Shown: positions 17,620 to 26,540 of the stretch, one piece after another
Numbering within the stretch: the stretch's first letter is position 1
Layout of the letters: every line of letters begins with the position of its first letter
Assembly (NCBI RefSeq): GCF_008153345.1
Contig: NZ_CP042818.1
Span: forward strand, 930,001 to 994,000
Origin: Treponema phagedenis
GTDB lineage: Bacteria > Spirochaetota > Spirochaetia > Treponematales > Treponemataceae
Length of the DNA: 64,000 nucleotides
Reading direction: 5' to 3'
The notes under the pieces: model-generated
The model's input: only the letters and a program-made list of their open reading frames with translations
What the model was told of the DNA's origin: nothing
Database searches by the model: none
Position numbers and translations under genes: made by a program

Positions 17620-18399
17620 TCAAAATTCGGCGGTTTCGTCTTTTGTCTTTCGTGTTATGTCAACATAGTTTTGTTTAAGTGTTTTGAGCAGGGCTCCGGT
17701 AGGAGGTTTGTCCGTAATAAGCCGGTCAATGTCGGCGAACTCCGCATACGTAACCATAGAAACCTGATTGAATTTGCTGCTGTCAACCAACAAGAATACC
17801 TGTTGCGAGCGGGAAATAACCAGTTGTTTTATTGCCGATTCCGCGGGTACGGTATTTGTGACGCCCGCCTTTGCACTAATGCCGGTTGCTGCCATAAAAG
17901 CCTTTGCTATATTATACTCTTTTAAAATATTCAGCGTATGAATGCCGGTAAAAGAAAGCGTATTTCTATTTAATTCTCCCGATAAACTGAACACCCGTAT
18001 TTTTGGATACGACACGGATTGTACAAGAAATTCAAGATTATTGGTAATTACCGTAATTTCTTTATCTTGCAGCCATTCAATCATGTGACAGGTTGTGGTT
18101 CCGGAATCTATAAAAATAATATCCTTATCCTTTACATAGTCGCAAGCAACCTGAGCAATTTGTTTTTTAACCGCAAGGTTTTTTACGTTTCTGTCGGTAA
18201 AGGGGAGCAGCGGAATGTTTTCTTTGATTAACCGTACTCCGCCATAAATCTTTTCTATTTTTCCTGACTTTACGATTTCGTCAATGTCTCTGCGAATAGT
18301 ATTTTTTGAAACTGAAAACTCTTCGCAGAGACGATCAAGACTAACCGTTCGATTGGCATAAATAAAATTCTCAATATCTTCTAACCGTGTTGTCCGCAT
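17620..18399 (-). CDS. DeoR-family transcriptional regulator
   Basis: A 259-residue regulator. The N-terminal helix-turn-helix (about residues 5-55) reads EEFSVSKNTIRRDIDEI, typical of DeoR. The C-terminal sugar-phosphate sensor domain has IFIDSGTTTCHM near 95. It lies between the iol genes and the dehydrogenase, all on the same strand, and is the obvious local regulator; DeoR-type IolR does this job in other bacteria, sensing an inositol breakdown intermediate. The start at 18399 has AAGGAG upstream; an upstream in-frame start at 18468 lacks one. Confidence 0.9.
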   Translation of the reverse strand: MRTTRLEDIENFIYANRTVSLDRLCEEFSVSKNTIRRDIDEIVKSGKIEKIYGGVRLIKENIPLLPFTDRNVKNLAVKKQIAQVACDYVKDKDIIFIDSGTTTCHMIEWLQDKEITVITNNLEFLVQSVSYPKIRVFSLSGELNRNTLSFTGIHTLNILKEYNIAKAFMAATGISAKAGVTNTVPAESAIKQLVISRSQQVFLLVDSSKFNQVSMVTYAEFADIDRLITDKPPTGALLKTLKQNYVDITRKTKDETAEF

Positions 18400-18453
18400 A
18401 GGAGTCTCCTTAGTGTAACCGAAAAAAATGAGCAATCTTTTATCCGATGATTT

Positions 18454-18482
18454 AAAATACCCAATCACATAAAAGATAACAA
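18454..18482 (-). promoter_or_regulatory. Promoter of the DeoR-type gene
   Basis: Minus strand -35 TTGTTA (18477-18482), 17-base spacer, -10 TATTTT (18454-18459). It lies between repeat D and the gene, so the regulator can be expressed apart from iolB. Confidence 0.55.
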
Positions 18483-18524
18483 GTACCTCATCTAATATGA
18501 ATCGTAAAAAATTTTATAAAAAAA

Positions 18525-18717
18525 GAGCTCGGGCGAAGTTTTGAAAATTTACTGCAACTTCGCCTACGAGTTTTAAAGCTTCAATTTTACAGTTTTGTGT
18601 TGATGCTTTAAAACATCGGTTGGATTTTTGCAACGGTGGGTAATTTACCATAGGAATGCTTACATCCGCAAGGCTCCTGTCGATGCTCTGACACATACAG
18701 GCAGTTAATTACAAAAC
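18525..18717 (-). repeat. Intergenic hairpin element, copy D
   Basis: Inverted relative to copy F. It contains the GGGCGAAGTT/AACTTCGCC hairpin and the GTTTTAAAGC/GCTTTAAAAC hairpin, and ends GTTAATTACAAAAC at about 18704-18717, immediately beside the iolB stop codon (18719-18721). Confidence 0.85.
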
Positions 18718-18718
18718 T

Positions 18719-19519
18719 TCAGTAACCGATGCTGCCGAATTCGTCTACAATCCATTGATGCTCGGGCGCGTCCACCCTGCTTGTCCAAGGGTTCCCGTCA
18801 AAATGGCGAATCATCCAAACATAGGTCATTTTATACGCAGGAGCGGCTACTTGCGGGTGCGTCAGTCCGCCCGGAATAGCAGCAAAGCTTTCGTGTTTAA
18901 TTTTGAAAACATCATCGCCGATAAAACATGCGCCGAATCCTTGCGGTTTATCAAAGCGGTAGTAATATACTTCGGGCTGTTCATGGCTGTGCGGAATATA
19001 GCTTGACCATAATCCCGCATGGTTAAATATTTCTCCAAGCACCATATTGGAATAAGGCGCAGTATGGTAATCAAAAATAGTGGTTACTTCACGCACCGCA
19101 GTGTTTCCCGGAATATTTGTACCGAATGTGTTTATGGCGATTGTTTCGGGAGTATAAAAAACCGATTTAAATGTTCCGCTGTTTTCGGTTTGCTGCACCA
19201 ATACCAGCGATTCTTTTTCTGCGATAATTTCCGCCCGAATGCCTTTGCAAATATGCAAACAAAAGCCGGTATTTGACCATGTTGTTTCCCGTACCGCCTT
19301 TTCGGAATTGCCTTCCCATTTAAAACAGACCGCTCCCTCCAAGAGTAAAAACGCCGTCTCTTGTTTTTCATCAAAGACTGAAAGCGTTTTTCCCGGTGCA
19401 AGCCGATGTACGGCAATATTCATCATCGTGTCTTTATAGCGGCCTGTTGTATCTGTCAGCCGTTGCACACCGTTTTCGTCAAATTGCGGATAACCGAACA
19501 TAGAATCTCTTGATTTCAT
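18719..19519 (-). CDS. iolB: 5-deoxy-glucuronate isomerase
   Basis: A 266-residue cupin-type IolB, which converts 5-deoxy-glucuronate to 2-deoxy-5-keto-gluconate in myo-inositol breakdown. The metal-binding stretch is IPHSHEQPEVYYYRF near residue 175, with a later GGLTHPQVAAP. GAGGAG precedes the start at 19519. It follows iolC in the same direction after about 140 bases and is closed by repeat D. The C-terminus WIVDEFGSIGY is followed directly by the repeat. Confidence 0.9.
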   Translation of the reverse strand: MKSRDSMFGYPQFDENGVQRLTDTTGRYKDTMMNIAVHRLAPGKTLSVFDEKQETAFLLLEGAVCFKWEGNSEKAVRETTWSNTGFCLHICKGIRAEIIAEKESLVLVQQTENSGTFKSVFYTPETIAINTFGTNIPGNTAVREVTTIFDYHTAPYSNMVLGEIFNHAGLWSSYIPHSHEQPEVYYYRFDKPQGFGACFIGDDVFKIKHESFAAIPGGLTHPQVAAPAYKMTYVWMIRHFDGNPWTSRVDAPEHQWIVDEFGSIGY

Positions 19520-19658
19520 TTTTTACTCCTCATATTTTTTTTGTGCGATAACCAAAGGCATAGGTTTTACAAAACACTTACACTCGGTACTGTTTTGCAA
19601 GAGCGCAACGCAAAACTTAAACGGATAAAACAAGTTGTTTCAAACCGGCAGTTTTTAC

Positions 19659-20672
19659 TTACCCTTTTGCAACCATTTCGCCGTATTGCGTTTTGCACTC
19701 TTTGATAAACTCTTTGATCTTTTGTTCGGTCGGCATGTCGGCGGAACAACCGTGACTTGCAACAAGTAATGAAGCGGAAGCACTGCCAAACTCAAGGCAA
19801 TCGATAATATTCCAGCCGTTAAAAATTCCGAACAAAAAGGCGGATGCGTACCCGTCTCCGCCTCCAAAGGATTTCAGTGCTTTAATCGGAAATGGTTTTA
19901 TCGAAAAATCTTTACCGTCATCGGTGTATGCGGTGGAACCTTTTTTGCCGTGTTTGATAACCACGATTTTTGCTTTTTGCCCATGCCAATACTGTGCGGT
20001 TTGGATATCCGTTCTTTTCGGCTCAATGAGACGCTCGGTAAGATTATACTCTTCCCGTGAACCGAGAATAATACTGCTTTCCCGCGCAACAGCCGAATAA
20101 TAAATGGCAATTTCATCTTCGTTTTTCCAATTATACGCGCGGTAATCAATATCGAAGATAATCGGGGTGTTAGTTTTTTTTGCAAGTGCAACCGCTTTTA
20201 ACACCGCCTCGCGGGAAGGGCTTTGCGCCAGTGCGGTACCTGAAATAAGAATAGCCTTTGCCTGTTTGATATACTCTTCATGAATATCTTCCACACTCAA
20301 AGACAGATCCGCCGCCATATTCCGATACATGAGAATGCTGCTTTCGTTCTCGTTTAATATTTCGGTAAAGGTGAGTCCGAGGTTTTCACCGTTTTTTGTG
20401 CGGATAATATTTTCGGTATCGACTCCTTCTTTGGTAAAGGTATCGATTATGTAGGTGCCGAATTGATCATCCGATACCCGCCCGACAAAGCCAACCTTTT
20501 TGCCGAGCCGCGCAAGCCCCACCGCAATATTTGCAGGAGATCCTCCCAAGTACTTTTTAAAAGTAACACAATCCTGCAAAGGATGAAAATAATCTATCGG
20601 GTTTAAATCAATAGCAGCTCTGCCGAAAAGAATTAAATCAAAATCTCTTGTTGTATCAAAGTTAATATACAT
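19659..20672 (-). CDS. iolC: 5-dehydro-2-deoxygluconokinase
   Basis: A 337-residue PfkB-family sugar kinase that phosphorylates 2-deoxy-5-keto-gluconate. The substrate motif GGSPANIAVGLARLG is near residue 42. The catalytic motif KSFGGGDGYASAF, near 275, has the GGGDG form typical of IolC. The start is ATG 20672 with AGGGGG 5 bases upstream; an in-frame GTG at 20678 overlaps that site. Only 18 bases separate it from iolJ, so they are co-transcribed. Confidence 0.9.
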   Translation of the reverse strand: MYINFDTTRDFDLILFGRAAIDLNPIDYFHPLQDCVTFKKYLGGSPANIAVGLARLGKKVGFVGRVSDDQFGTYIIDTFTKEGVDTENIIRTKNGENLGLTFTEILNENESSILMYRNMAADLSLSVEDIHEEYIKQAKAILISGTALAQSPSREAVLKAVALAKKTNTPIIFDIDYRAYNWKNEDEIAIYYSAVARESSIILGSREEYNLTERLIEPKRTDIQTAQYWHGQKAKIVVIKHGKKGSTAYTDDGKDFSIKPFPIKALKSFGGGDGYASAFLFGIFNGWNIIDCLEFGSASASLLVASHGCSADMPTEQKIKEFIKECKTQYGEMVAKG

Positions 20673-20690
20673 ATACACCCCCTGCGATTT

Positions 20691-21530
20691 TTACGATTTA
20701 TTATTAAACACATTTATATGATGCAACACCGTCTCGTATACGCCGGCAACCATTGCCTCATTTAATTCAAAATAATTCGGCGTATTGCTGTCTTTTAAAT
20801 ACTCTTTTGCGTTTTTTGTCAAAGAGTCAAAGCTCGCCGTTGCGATGTTTATTTTTCGGATTCCGCCTCGTATACATGCCTGAAAATCCTCATCGCTAAT
20901 TCCTGAACCGCCATGGAGCACAAGCGGCACGGAACTCAACGCTTGTATCTCTTTTAAAATCGGAAAGGAAAGCCGAGGTTTTCCCTTATAATGCCCGTGT
21001 GCATTTCCTATTGCAACCGCCAAAGCATCGGCATGGCTGTGCTCAATAAACCTCGGCACTATTTTCGGATCCGTTGTAATAATTTCCTGTTGAGTGCTTT
21101 CGCCCTCACTGCCGCCGATAGTCCCAAGCTCGGCTTCAAGCCCGGCGCCGTATGTTTTTGCAAGCCGAACAAACTGCGCTGTTTTTTCCATATTTTCCTC
21201 AAGCGGCAAAGACGAACCGTCAAACATAACGGAGGTAAATCCATAATCCAATGCCGCCCGTATTGCCGTTTCGGTTCGTCCGTGATCAAAATGAACCGCA
21301 ATATTTACGGAAGAATGTTTTGCTGCGCTTACCATCATCGGCGCTATGAGGTGAAAGGGAGAATGTTTCAACCGCATTTCCGCTATCTGAATAATGATCG
21401 GGGTGTTTGAACTTTCCGCCGCTTTTACCGCCCCGATGAGCATTTCCATATTGGCAACATTGAATGCGCCGACCGCCTTTTCTTTTTTTTCAGCCTCTTC
21501 TAATAAATCTTTCATATACGCAAGTGGCAT
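20691..21530 (-). CDS. iolJ: Class II aldolase, probable 6-phospho-5-dehydro-2-deoxy-gluconate aldolase
   Basis: A 279-residue zinc-dependent class II aldolase. Family motifs include AVHFDHG near residue 77 (zinc histidine), AELGTIGGSEG near 135, GNAHGHYKG near 175 and LHGGSG near 205. Fructose-bisphosphate and tagatose-bisphosphate aldolases share this fold. The position between iolG and iolC argues for IolJ, which splits the IolC product into dihydroxyacetone phosphate and malonic semialdehyde. GAGG precedes the start. Confidence 0.82.
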   Translation of the reverse strand: MPLAYMKDLLEEAEKKEKAVGAFNVANMEMLIGAVKAAESSNTPIIIQIAEMRLKHSPFHLIAPMMVSAAKHSSVNIAVHFDHGRTETAIRAALDYGFTSVMFDGSSLPLEENMEKTAQFVRLAKTYGAGLEAELGTIGGSEGESTQQEIITTDPKIVPRFIEHSHADALAVAIGNAHGHYKGKPRLSFPILKEIQALSSVPLVLHGGSGISDEDFQACIRGGIRKINIATASFDSLTKNAKEYLKDSNTPNYFELNEAMVAGVYETVLHHINVFNNKS

Positions 21531-21564
21531 TGAGAACCTCTATTCTTTACGGCTAAAAACCGGT

Positions 21565-22575
21565 TTATTGTATTTCGGATAATAAAACGGGTCTTCGTTC
21601 TTGTAACGATTTTAATGCCGCCGTTGCAATCAAAACAGGTTGTAAACCGTCATTAATATCAACCGGAACGGCGGAGTTTTCTTCTATTGCTTTTACAAAG
21701 AGACTCACCTCTTTTGTAAAGGAAGCCATGTATCGTTCAAGGAAAAAGTATAAGGGTTTTTCGCCTGTAACGCCGTTTTCAGTACTGAGAACCAATGTTG
21801 ATTCGCTGTCATTTGTAACCGCAGCCTGTCCTTTTGATCCGAACACTTCGGCGCGCTGATCATAACCGTAGGCGGCTTTCCGCGAGTTGTCAATAACCGC
21901 CAAAGCGCCGTTTGACATTTTTAGCGTTATGATAGCCGTGTCAATGTCTCCTGCCTTCCCGATTGCGGGGTCTACCAAAACAGCACCGTTTGCAAAAACC
22001 TCAACGACGTCCGCACCGGTTAGGTAGCGCACCATATCAAAATCATGAATGGTCATATCAAGGAACATGCCGCCGGAAACTTTTACATACTCTGCGGGCG
22101 GCGGAGCGGGATCCCGCGAAGTGATTTTTACAATATGCACATCGCCGATTAAGCCGTCCCGCACCGATTTTCGAACCGCTTCAAAATTATGATCAAATCT
22201 TCTATTAAACCCTACCTGATATTTCAGTCCGCTTCCTTCAAGCGCTTTCATAACCTCTTTTATTTTTGCAATATCTTGCGATATGGGCTTTTCGCAGAAT
22301 ACGTGTTTTTTTGCCTTAATTGCCTCAATGGAAATATCGGCGTGCGTATCCGTCGATGAACAAATCATTACCGCATCAATTTCAGGGTTTGCAAGAATGT
22401 CTTTATAGTCCTTATAACAATGCTCAATTCCCAAATCGTGCGCCCAGCGCTCCGTTTCGGCATTCATAAAAGGATCCGCAACCGCAAGTACTTTTGCGTT
22501 TGTGATACCGCGGGTAATGCTTTGCGCATGCACCTTCCCAATTCTTCCGACACCGATAATTCCGATTTTAATCAT
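21565..22575 (-). CDS. iolG: Inositol 2-dehydrogenase
   Basis: A 336-residue Gfo/Idh/MocA oxidoreductase that oxidises myo-inositol to the 2-keto form using NAD. The nucleotide fold begins GIIGVGRIGKVHA. CEKPIS near residue 95 and GGMFLDMTIHDFDMVRYL near 166 carry the catalytic lysine, aspartate and histidine. First gene of the run, behind a leader of about 230 bases. The start at 22575 has GGGAG upstream. iolE, iolD, iolA and an inositol transporter are absent from the window, so the pathway is incomplete here. Confidence 0.9.
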   Translation of the reverse strand: MIKIGIIGVGRIGKVHAQSITRGITNAKVLAVADPFMNAETERWAHDLGIEHCYKDYKDILANPEIDAVMICSSTDTHADISIEAIKAKKHVFCEKPISQDIAKIKEVMKALEGSGLKYQVGFNRRFDHNFEAVRKSVRDGLIGDVHIVKITSRDPAPPPAEYVKVSGGMFLDMTIHDFDMVRYLTGADVVEVFANGAVLVDPAIGKAGDIDTAIITLKMSNGALAVIDNSRKAAYGYDQRAEVFGSKGQAAVTNDSESTLVLSTENGVTGEKPLYFFLERYMASFTKEVSLFVKAIEENSAVPVDINDGLQPVLIATAALKSLQERRPVLLSEIQ

Positions 22576-22581
22576 ATAAAT

Positions 22582-22617
22582 CTCCCATAAAAAGTTTTTA
22601 CCCCTGCGTTAGCAAGG
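22582..22617 (-). promoter_or_regulatory. Leader motif of iolG
   Basis: On the minus strand a 6-bp hairpin CCTTGC-TAAC-GCAGGG (22602-22617) is followed by two bases, AAAAACTTTTT (22589-22599) and TATGGGAG. Stem length, loop length and spacing match hairpin 2 of the nrdB and sugar-binding-protein leaders, although the stem sequence is unrelated. A larger upstream hairpin GAGTTTTG/CAAAACTC also exists in the leader. Confidence 0.5.
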
Positions 22618-22809
22618 CATAGCCGTAAAAAAGCACAATAATAAGCGAGTTTTGGCAAACGCATTTGCAAAAGACAAAACTCATCGATAAAAAAAGCCGG
22701 CGGTATTGCAGACTGCTTTTTATCACATCTCCTTATCCCAAGAGATACACATAGGAGCGGGTGTATATATAATTCTATCCAAATTCACTCTTTTGATATC
22801 TCTTTATGT

Positions 22810-22838
22810 ATTCTAGCATGAGTTTTGGGTATTTTCAA
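22810..22838 (-). promoter_or_regulatory. Promoter of the iolGJCB genes
   Basis: On the minus strand -35 TTGAAA (22833-22838), 17-base spacer, -10 TAGAAT (22810-22815). It would give a leader of about 230 bases. Confidence 0.65.
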
Positions 22839-23168
22839 GTTAAAACTTTGATATATTTTGAGTATATTTTCAAAATTTTTTGTTGACTTATGGGAATTTC
22901 AATGATGTACCTGATACTGAATAATTTATTGTAAGCCGCATATAAAGAATCTTGGCAGTCTGTTATCATAAGAGTAGATTATCCCACTTTAACAATTTAA
23001 TTTCTTTATGCGGGCGCAGATTTATCGTGTGCTCCTGTTACGGCGACGATCATAATACTGCAAATCCTTCGTATAAAGCTGAAAATACCTATCGAAGATT
23101 TCATACACGGTAACAGGTTTTGCATTAAAGGCTAAAACATTTTTGCTTGTATTGCTTGCAAATATTAC
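22839..23168. other. Gap between iolG promoter and repeat E
   Basis: No gene seen. CCTGTTAC near 23034 and GTAACAGG near 23109 form a distant inverted repeat around about 70 bases. Nothing else stands out. Confidence 0.4.
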
Positions 23169-23276
23169 TATAACGTTTTTTTGATAACTCGATTATTTTT
23201 CTTAATGCATCTTATACAGTTCGTATAAAATATATCAAAAATCAAAAACGGATAGAGCTATCAAAAAACGCTGTAT
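23169..23276. repeat. Intergenic hairpin element, copy E (two ends only)
   Basis: A short copy made of two facing element ends: ATAACGTTTTTTTGATAACTC on the left and GAGCTATCAAAAAACGCTGTA on the right, each with the AT-rich TTAATGCAT/GTATAAAAT subterminal block. There is no internal hairpin cargo. It ends about 5 bases from the hutI stop codon. Confidence 0.8.
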
Positions 23277-23281
23277 TATTT

Positions 23282-24544
23282 TTATACAAGTTGCCGATCT
23301 TTTACCGCAAGAGAACCTTTTATGTATACCTCTTTTGCAAGGTTGGTGGCAAAAAAGTACAAAACATAATCCAGTGTCTTTGCATCAAAAACGGTGATAT
23401 TGGCATCTTTTCCTGTATGGAAAGATCCCATGGTTTTTGCCCGGTCAACCGAGTAGGCGGCATTTATGGTAACCGCATTGAAAACCTCAATCGGGGTAAG
23501 GCGCATCATCAGACAGCCGAGTTGCATAATAAACTGTAAATTTGCCGTTGGGCACGAGCCGGGGTTGGAGTCAGTGCAAAGGGTGATTGCCATGCCCGCA
23601 TCAAGCATTTTCCGCGCGGGCGCATAGGTATCTTTCATAAGTGAAAAGGTGGTGCCGGGTAAAAGATTCCCGATTACATTTGCTTCCGCAAGCAGACGGA
23701 TTTCCTCGTCATCGACAACCATCAGATGTTCGGCGGAAACCGCTTGTAAATCGTGGGCAACCTGTACGCCGCCGATGTTTTTTATTTCATCCGAGTGAAT
23801 CCTTAGTTTAAATCCGTGTTTTTTTGCTTCGGTTAAAATCCTGAACGATTGCTCCGCAGTAAATACTCCCGACTCGCAAAACACATCGCAGAATTCCGCA
23901 AGTTTTTTTTGTGCAATGGTCGGCATCATTTCGATAACCTCATCTACGTATGTATCGGGATTGTTCTCATAGCCTTTGGGGATTACATGCGCTGCCATAA
24001 ATGTTTTTATTAATTCAACCGGCATATCTTTGCCGAGTTTATCTAAAACTTCAAGTTCTTTTACTTCTGTTTCGAGGTCAGTGCCGTAACCCGATTTTGC
24101 TTCAACGGCGGTAACTCCGTGCACTACCATGTGTTCAAGAAGCCCGCGAGTTTTTGCATACAGTTCATCAAAGCTCGCTTTTTTGGTGGCTTTCAGGGTA
24201 GAAAGAATACCGCCGCCGGCTGCAAGTATTTCAAGATACTCCATGCCGTTCAGCTTCATCGAGAATTCATTTTCGCGGGAACCGCCGTACACCAAATGAG
24301 TGTGTGCGTCAATCAGCCCAGGCGTCGCCACAAAGCCTTTTAAGTCAACCAACTCGGTTGCAGCATTCGTCAGCCGTTTATATGCATCTCCTTCTCCAAC
24401 CTCAAGGATTTTTCCGTCTTTAATTGCAATATAAGCATTTTTTAAAATCTTTGCCTTGCTCATCTCGGCACCGCGCAAAGCTCTGCCTAAGTCTTCGGGG
24501 CAAAAAACTTCTTCCAAATGTGCCAGTATCTTATCTGCTGTCAT
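23282..24544 (-). CDS. hutI: Imidazolonepropionase
   Basis: A 420-residue metal-dependent amidohydrolase that opens imidazolone-propionate to formimino-glutamate in histidine degradation. Metal motif [20 protein letters not shown] is near residue 75, with further ligands in [16 protein letters not shown] and [11 protein letters not shown]. It begins at 24544 with GGAGG 5 bases upstream; an in-frame TTG at 24556 overlaps that site. It stands alone: no hutH, hutU or hutG/F genes are adjacent, so the pathway is scattered or incomplete. Confidence 0.93.
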   Translation of the reverse strand: MTADKILAHLEEVFCPEDLGRALRGAEMSKAKILKNAYIAIKDGKILEVGEGDAYKRLTNAATELVDLKGFVATPGLIDAHTHLVYGGSRENEFSMKLNGMEYLEILAAGGGILSTLKATKKASFDELYAKTRGLLEHMVVHGVTAVEAKSGYGTDLETEVKELEVLDKLGKDMPVELIKTFMAAHVIPKGYENNPDTYVDEVIEMMPTIAQKKLAEFCDVFCESGVFTAEQSFRILTEAKKHGFKLRIHSDEIKNIGGVQVAHDLQAVSAEHLMVVDDEEIRLLAEANVIGNLLPGTTFSLMKDTYAPARKMLDAGMAITLCTDSNPGSCPTANLQFIMQLGCLMMRLTPIEVFNAVTINAAYSVDRAKTMGSFHTGKDANITVFDAKTLDYVLYFFATNLAKEVYIKGSLAVKDRQLV

Positions 24545-24578
24545 ACAAGCCTCCAAAAATAATTATATACCGATTTCC

Positions 24579-24606
24579 ATCATATCCGATTATCTGTAAA
24601 AATCAA
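24579..24606 (-). promoter_or_regulatory. Promoter of hutI
   Basis: On the minus strand -35 TTGATT (24601-24606), 16-base spacer, -10 TATGAT (24579-24584). Confidence 0.55.
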
Positions 24607-24636
24607 TAAGTATTTTAAAATGTTTTGATGTAATAG

Positions 24637-25131
24637 TATAGCGTTTTGTAATTAACTACTGTTATGCAGCGCGAACCAAAGGTAACACTTCCAAGGTTTC
24701 GCCCTTGTTCAATTCCAAACGATGTTTTAAAGCATCAACACAAAACTGTAACATTGAAGCTTTAAAACTCGCATCCACTATAAACAAGAATGCCAAAACT
24801 ACATTCAGAACGGGCACGGACGCCCGTGGTTCTACGCAGCAGCGATGGTTTTCCCGTCTTATCAAAATGGGAGATAAAATTGGAGAGTTGCATTACGCCT
24901 ATGGTAAATTACTCACCGTTGTCAAAAACTCAGAACCGCCACGGACGGCGGTGGTTCTAAACAGAATTGAGTTTGAAAACTACCACAGCGTACTCGGAGT
25001 TTTCAAACTCATAGGTTTGGTTTTGACATGGACGTCAAAACCAAACCGTTGTGTCGGACTCTTTTTTATAAAATTGTTTATGATTTGTATAAAATACATT
25101 AAAAACGGATTGAATTATAAAAAACGCTATA
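24637..25131 (+). repeat. Intergenic hairpin element, copy F (most complete, about 495 bp)
   Basis: Left end TATAGCGTTTTGTAATTA and right end, reverse complemented, TATAGCGTTTTTTATAATTC. Internal hairpins in order: GTTTTAAAGC arms (about 24723-24768), ACGGGC with loop ACGGAC, CCGCC/GGCGG with loop ACGGAC, GAGTTTGAAAACT with its complement, and GGTTTGGTTTTGAC (25014-25027) with its complement at 25034-25047. TA flanks both ends. The DUF4349 stop codon lies inside the right end. Confidence 0.9.
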
Positions 25132-26050
25132 TTTGTTCCGAATTGTTGAGGTTTGTCTGCTGCCCCGTGTTATCGGAATTCTTTGTTTTTCGTTTTTTCC
25201 ATTTGGCTTTTACAATAACAAAAAGGATAATCGCTATTAGAATAAAAACCCACGCCTGAAGCATTCCCAGAACAAATTGGAAAAACCCGCTCAAACCATC
25301 GGAGAGGGCGGTTTTAATTCTGAAAAATATTGAAGAACCTTCACCTGCCAAATCAGTTAGCTGATACATTGAGATAGTAACGGTGCTGAAGTTAACTGAT
25401 TTTTCTAAATATTTTAAACGCCCCTCAAGCGATTCTATTTCAGAACGTAAGGCTTGAATCTGATCTTGAATATCAAGAATGTCCTTTACCGATGCTGCCT
25501 TATTAAGCAATTTCAAATACGTATTTTCGGTTTCTTTTTTTACGCGCAGCCGAGCACTTATATCGATAAAATCTTCGGTAACATCTTGCACGTCAATATT
25601 TTTAGAGTCAAATCTTTCTACGCCGGCAGCGAGCTCGGTTATAAAAAGATCAAAGTTTTCTTTTGGAATTCGTATAATCAGCGTTTGCATAATGCGATAG
25701 CGGGAAGAATGCCCGTTTTCTTGTGAAACATAGGCTTTGTATTTTTGTATCAGCTTTTCAATATTCGCCTGTGTTTTCTCGATATCTTCGGTTTTAAATT
25801 CAATGTTCGCAGTTTTGATAAGCTTCCGCTCAAAATCCGCCGTTTCTAAATTCTCATTCTGAGCCATAGCCGATTGATTAGGCTTTCCTTCCATCTTTGC
25901 CTCAGACTTTCTTCCAAAAGCCCGGTTTTCAGAAAACTCGGAATCACTCACGGCTTCCGCCGCCATGACGACGTTTTTCCTCATATTTGCCGAACACGCA
26001 GAAAAAAAGATGCTCATTCCGCATAAAAACAAAAAAAGAATTTTTTTCAT
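25127..26050 (-). CDS. DUF4349 lipoprotein
   Basis: A 307-residue membrane protein. The N-terminal signal ends in a lipobox (FFSAC), followed by a polar linker. The DUF4349 core begins about residue 75 (KLIKTANIEFKTEDIEKT) with a coiled coil near 190-225, and a C-terminal membrane segment lies near 258-282 before a basic tail. Function unknown for the family. GGAGGTGA precedes the start. The stop codon TAG (25127-25129) is part of the right end of repeat F, so the element sets the C-terminus. Confidence 0.85.
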   Translation of the reverse strand: MKKILFLFLCGMSIFFSACSANMRKNVVMAAEAVSDSEFSENRAFGRKSEAKMEGKPNQSAMAQNENLETADFERKLIKTANIEFKTEDIEKTQANIEKLIQKYKAYVSQENGHSSRYRIMQTLIIRIPKENFDLFITELAAGVERFDSKNIDVQDVTEDFIDISARLRVKKETENTYLKLLNKAASVKDILDIQDQIQALRSEIESLEGRLKYLEKSVNFSTVTISMYQLTDLAGEGSSIFFRIKTALSDGLSGFFQFVLGMLQAWVFILIAIILFVIVKAKWKKRKTKNSDNTGQQTNLNNSEQI

Positions 26051-26071
26051 GCTTCACCTCCACCTGCATGA

Positions 26072-26100
26072 AGTATACCGCTATTTTTCTTCATCAGCAA
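26072..26100 (-). promoter_or_regulatory. Promoter of DUF4349 gene
   Basis: On the minus strand -35 TTGCTG (26095-26100), 17-base spacer, -10 TATACT (26072-26077). Confidence 0.65.
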
Positions 26101-26204
26101 GCGTCATCCGATGGGCATAGGACAAGAGCATGAAAGTTTTCCCATCCGCAGCGGATAATCAGTCGATACCGGCTTCTCATTCTTTAATTGACAGGATGTC
26201 AAAC

Positions 26205-26455
26205 GGTGTTAAAAGCTTTAACAGTGAATTGCAAGATTGAAGTTTTTAAACCTCATAGGTTAAGTTTTTGACATAGACCGCAAAATAACAACAGTGCAAA
26301 ACGATGTTTAAAAGCATCAACAGTAAATTATAAAATTGAAGCTTTTAAACTCGTTGGCGAAGTTACAGTGAATTTTCAAAACTTCGCCCTATGGTAAGTT
26401 TACTCACCGTTGCGCCGTGTCGAACTCCTTTTATAAAATTTTATTGTAAAATGCA
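26205..26455 (+). repeat. Intergenic hairpin element, copy G
   Basis: Contains the GTTTAAAAGC...GCTTTTAAAC hairpin (about 26308-26352), a GCGAAGTT/AACTTCGC hairpin, GGTAAGTTTACTCACCGTTG and a GCGCCGTGTCGAACTCC end. No intact terminal repeats. Confidence 0.75.
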
Positions 26456-26505
26456 TAAGAATTCTCTAACTTTAGCATTTCTTGACATTTTGCTTTGTTT
26501 TTTTA

Positions 26506-26534
26506 CTGACTTTTTTTTCTTTTTCGTTTACAAT
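26506..26534 (+). promoter_or_regulatory. Promoter of DUF1538/P-II genes, predicted leaderless
   Basis: -35 CTGACT (26506-26511), 17-base spacer, -10 TACAAT (26529-26534). The start codon follows 6 bases later, so transcription should begin at or next to the ATG; there is no ribosome binding site. Confidence 0.65.
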
Positions 26535-26540
26535 CTTCGT

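Noticed and set aside
22576-22838. A known riboswitch in the long iolG leader
   Set aside because: No conserved core of a riboswitch class I know could be recognised; only simple hairpins are visible.
24637-25131. CRISPR array, because similar hairpin-forming segments such as GTTTTAAAGC...GCTTTAAAAC recur
   Set aside because: Copies are scattered over tens of kilobases in both orientations, with no regular spacing or unique spacers, and no cas genes are present.
24705-25259. A 184-codon plus-strand frame
   Set aside because: It runs through repeat F and into the 3' end of the opposite-strand DUF4349 gene. Its sequence is translated repeat, and similar frames appear in other copies.
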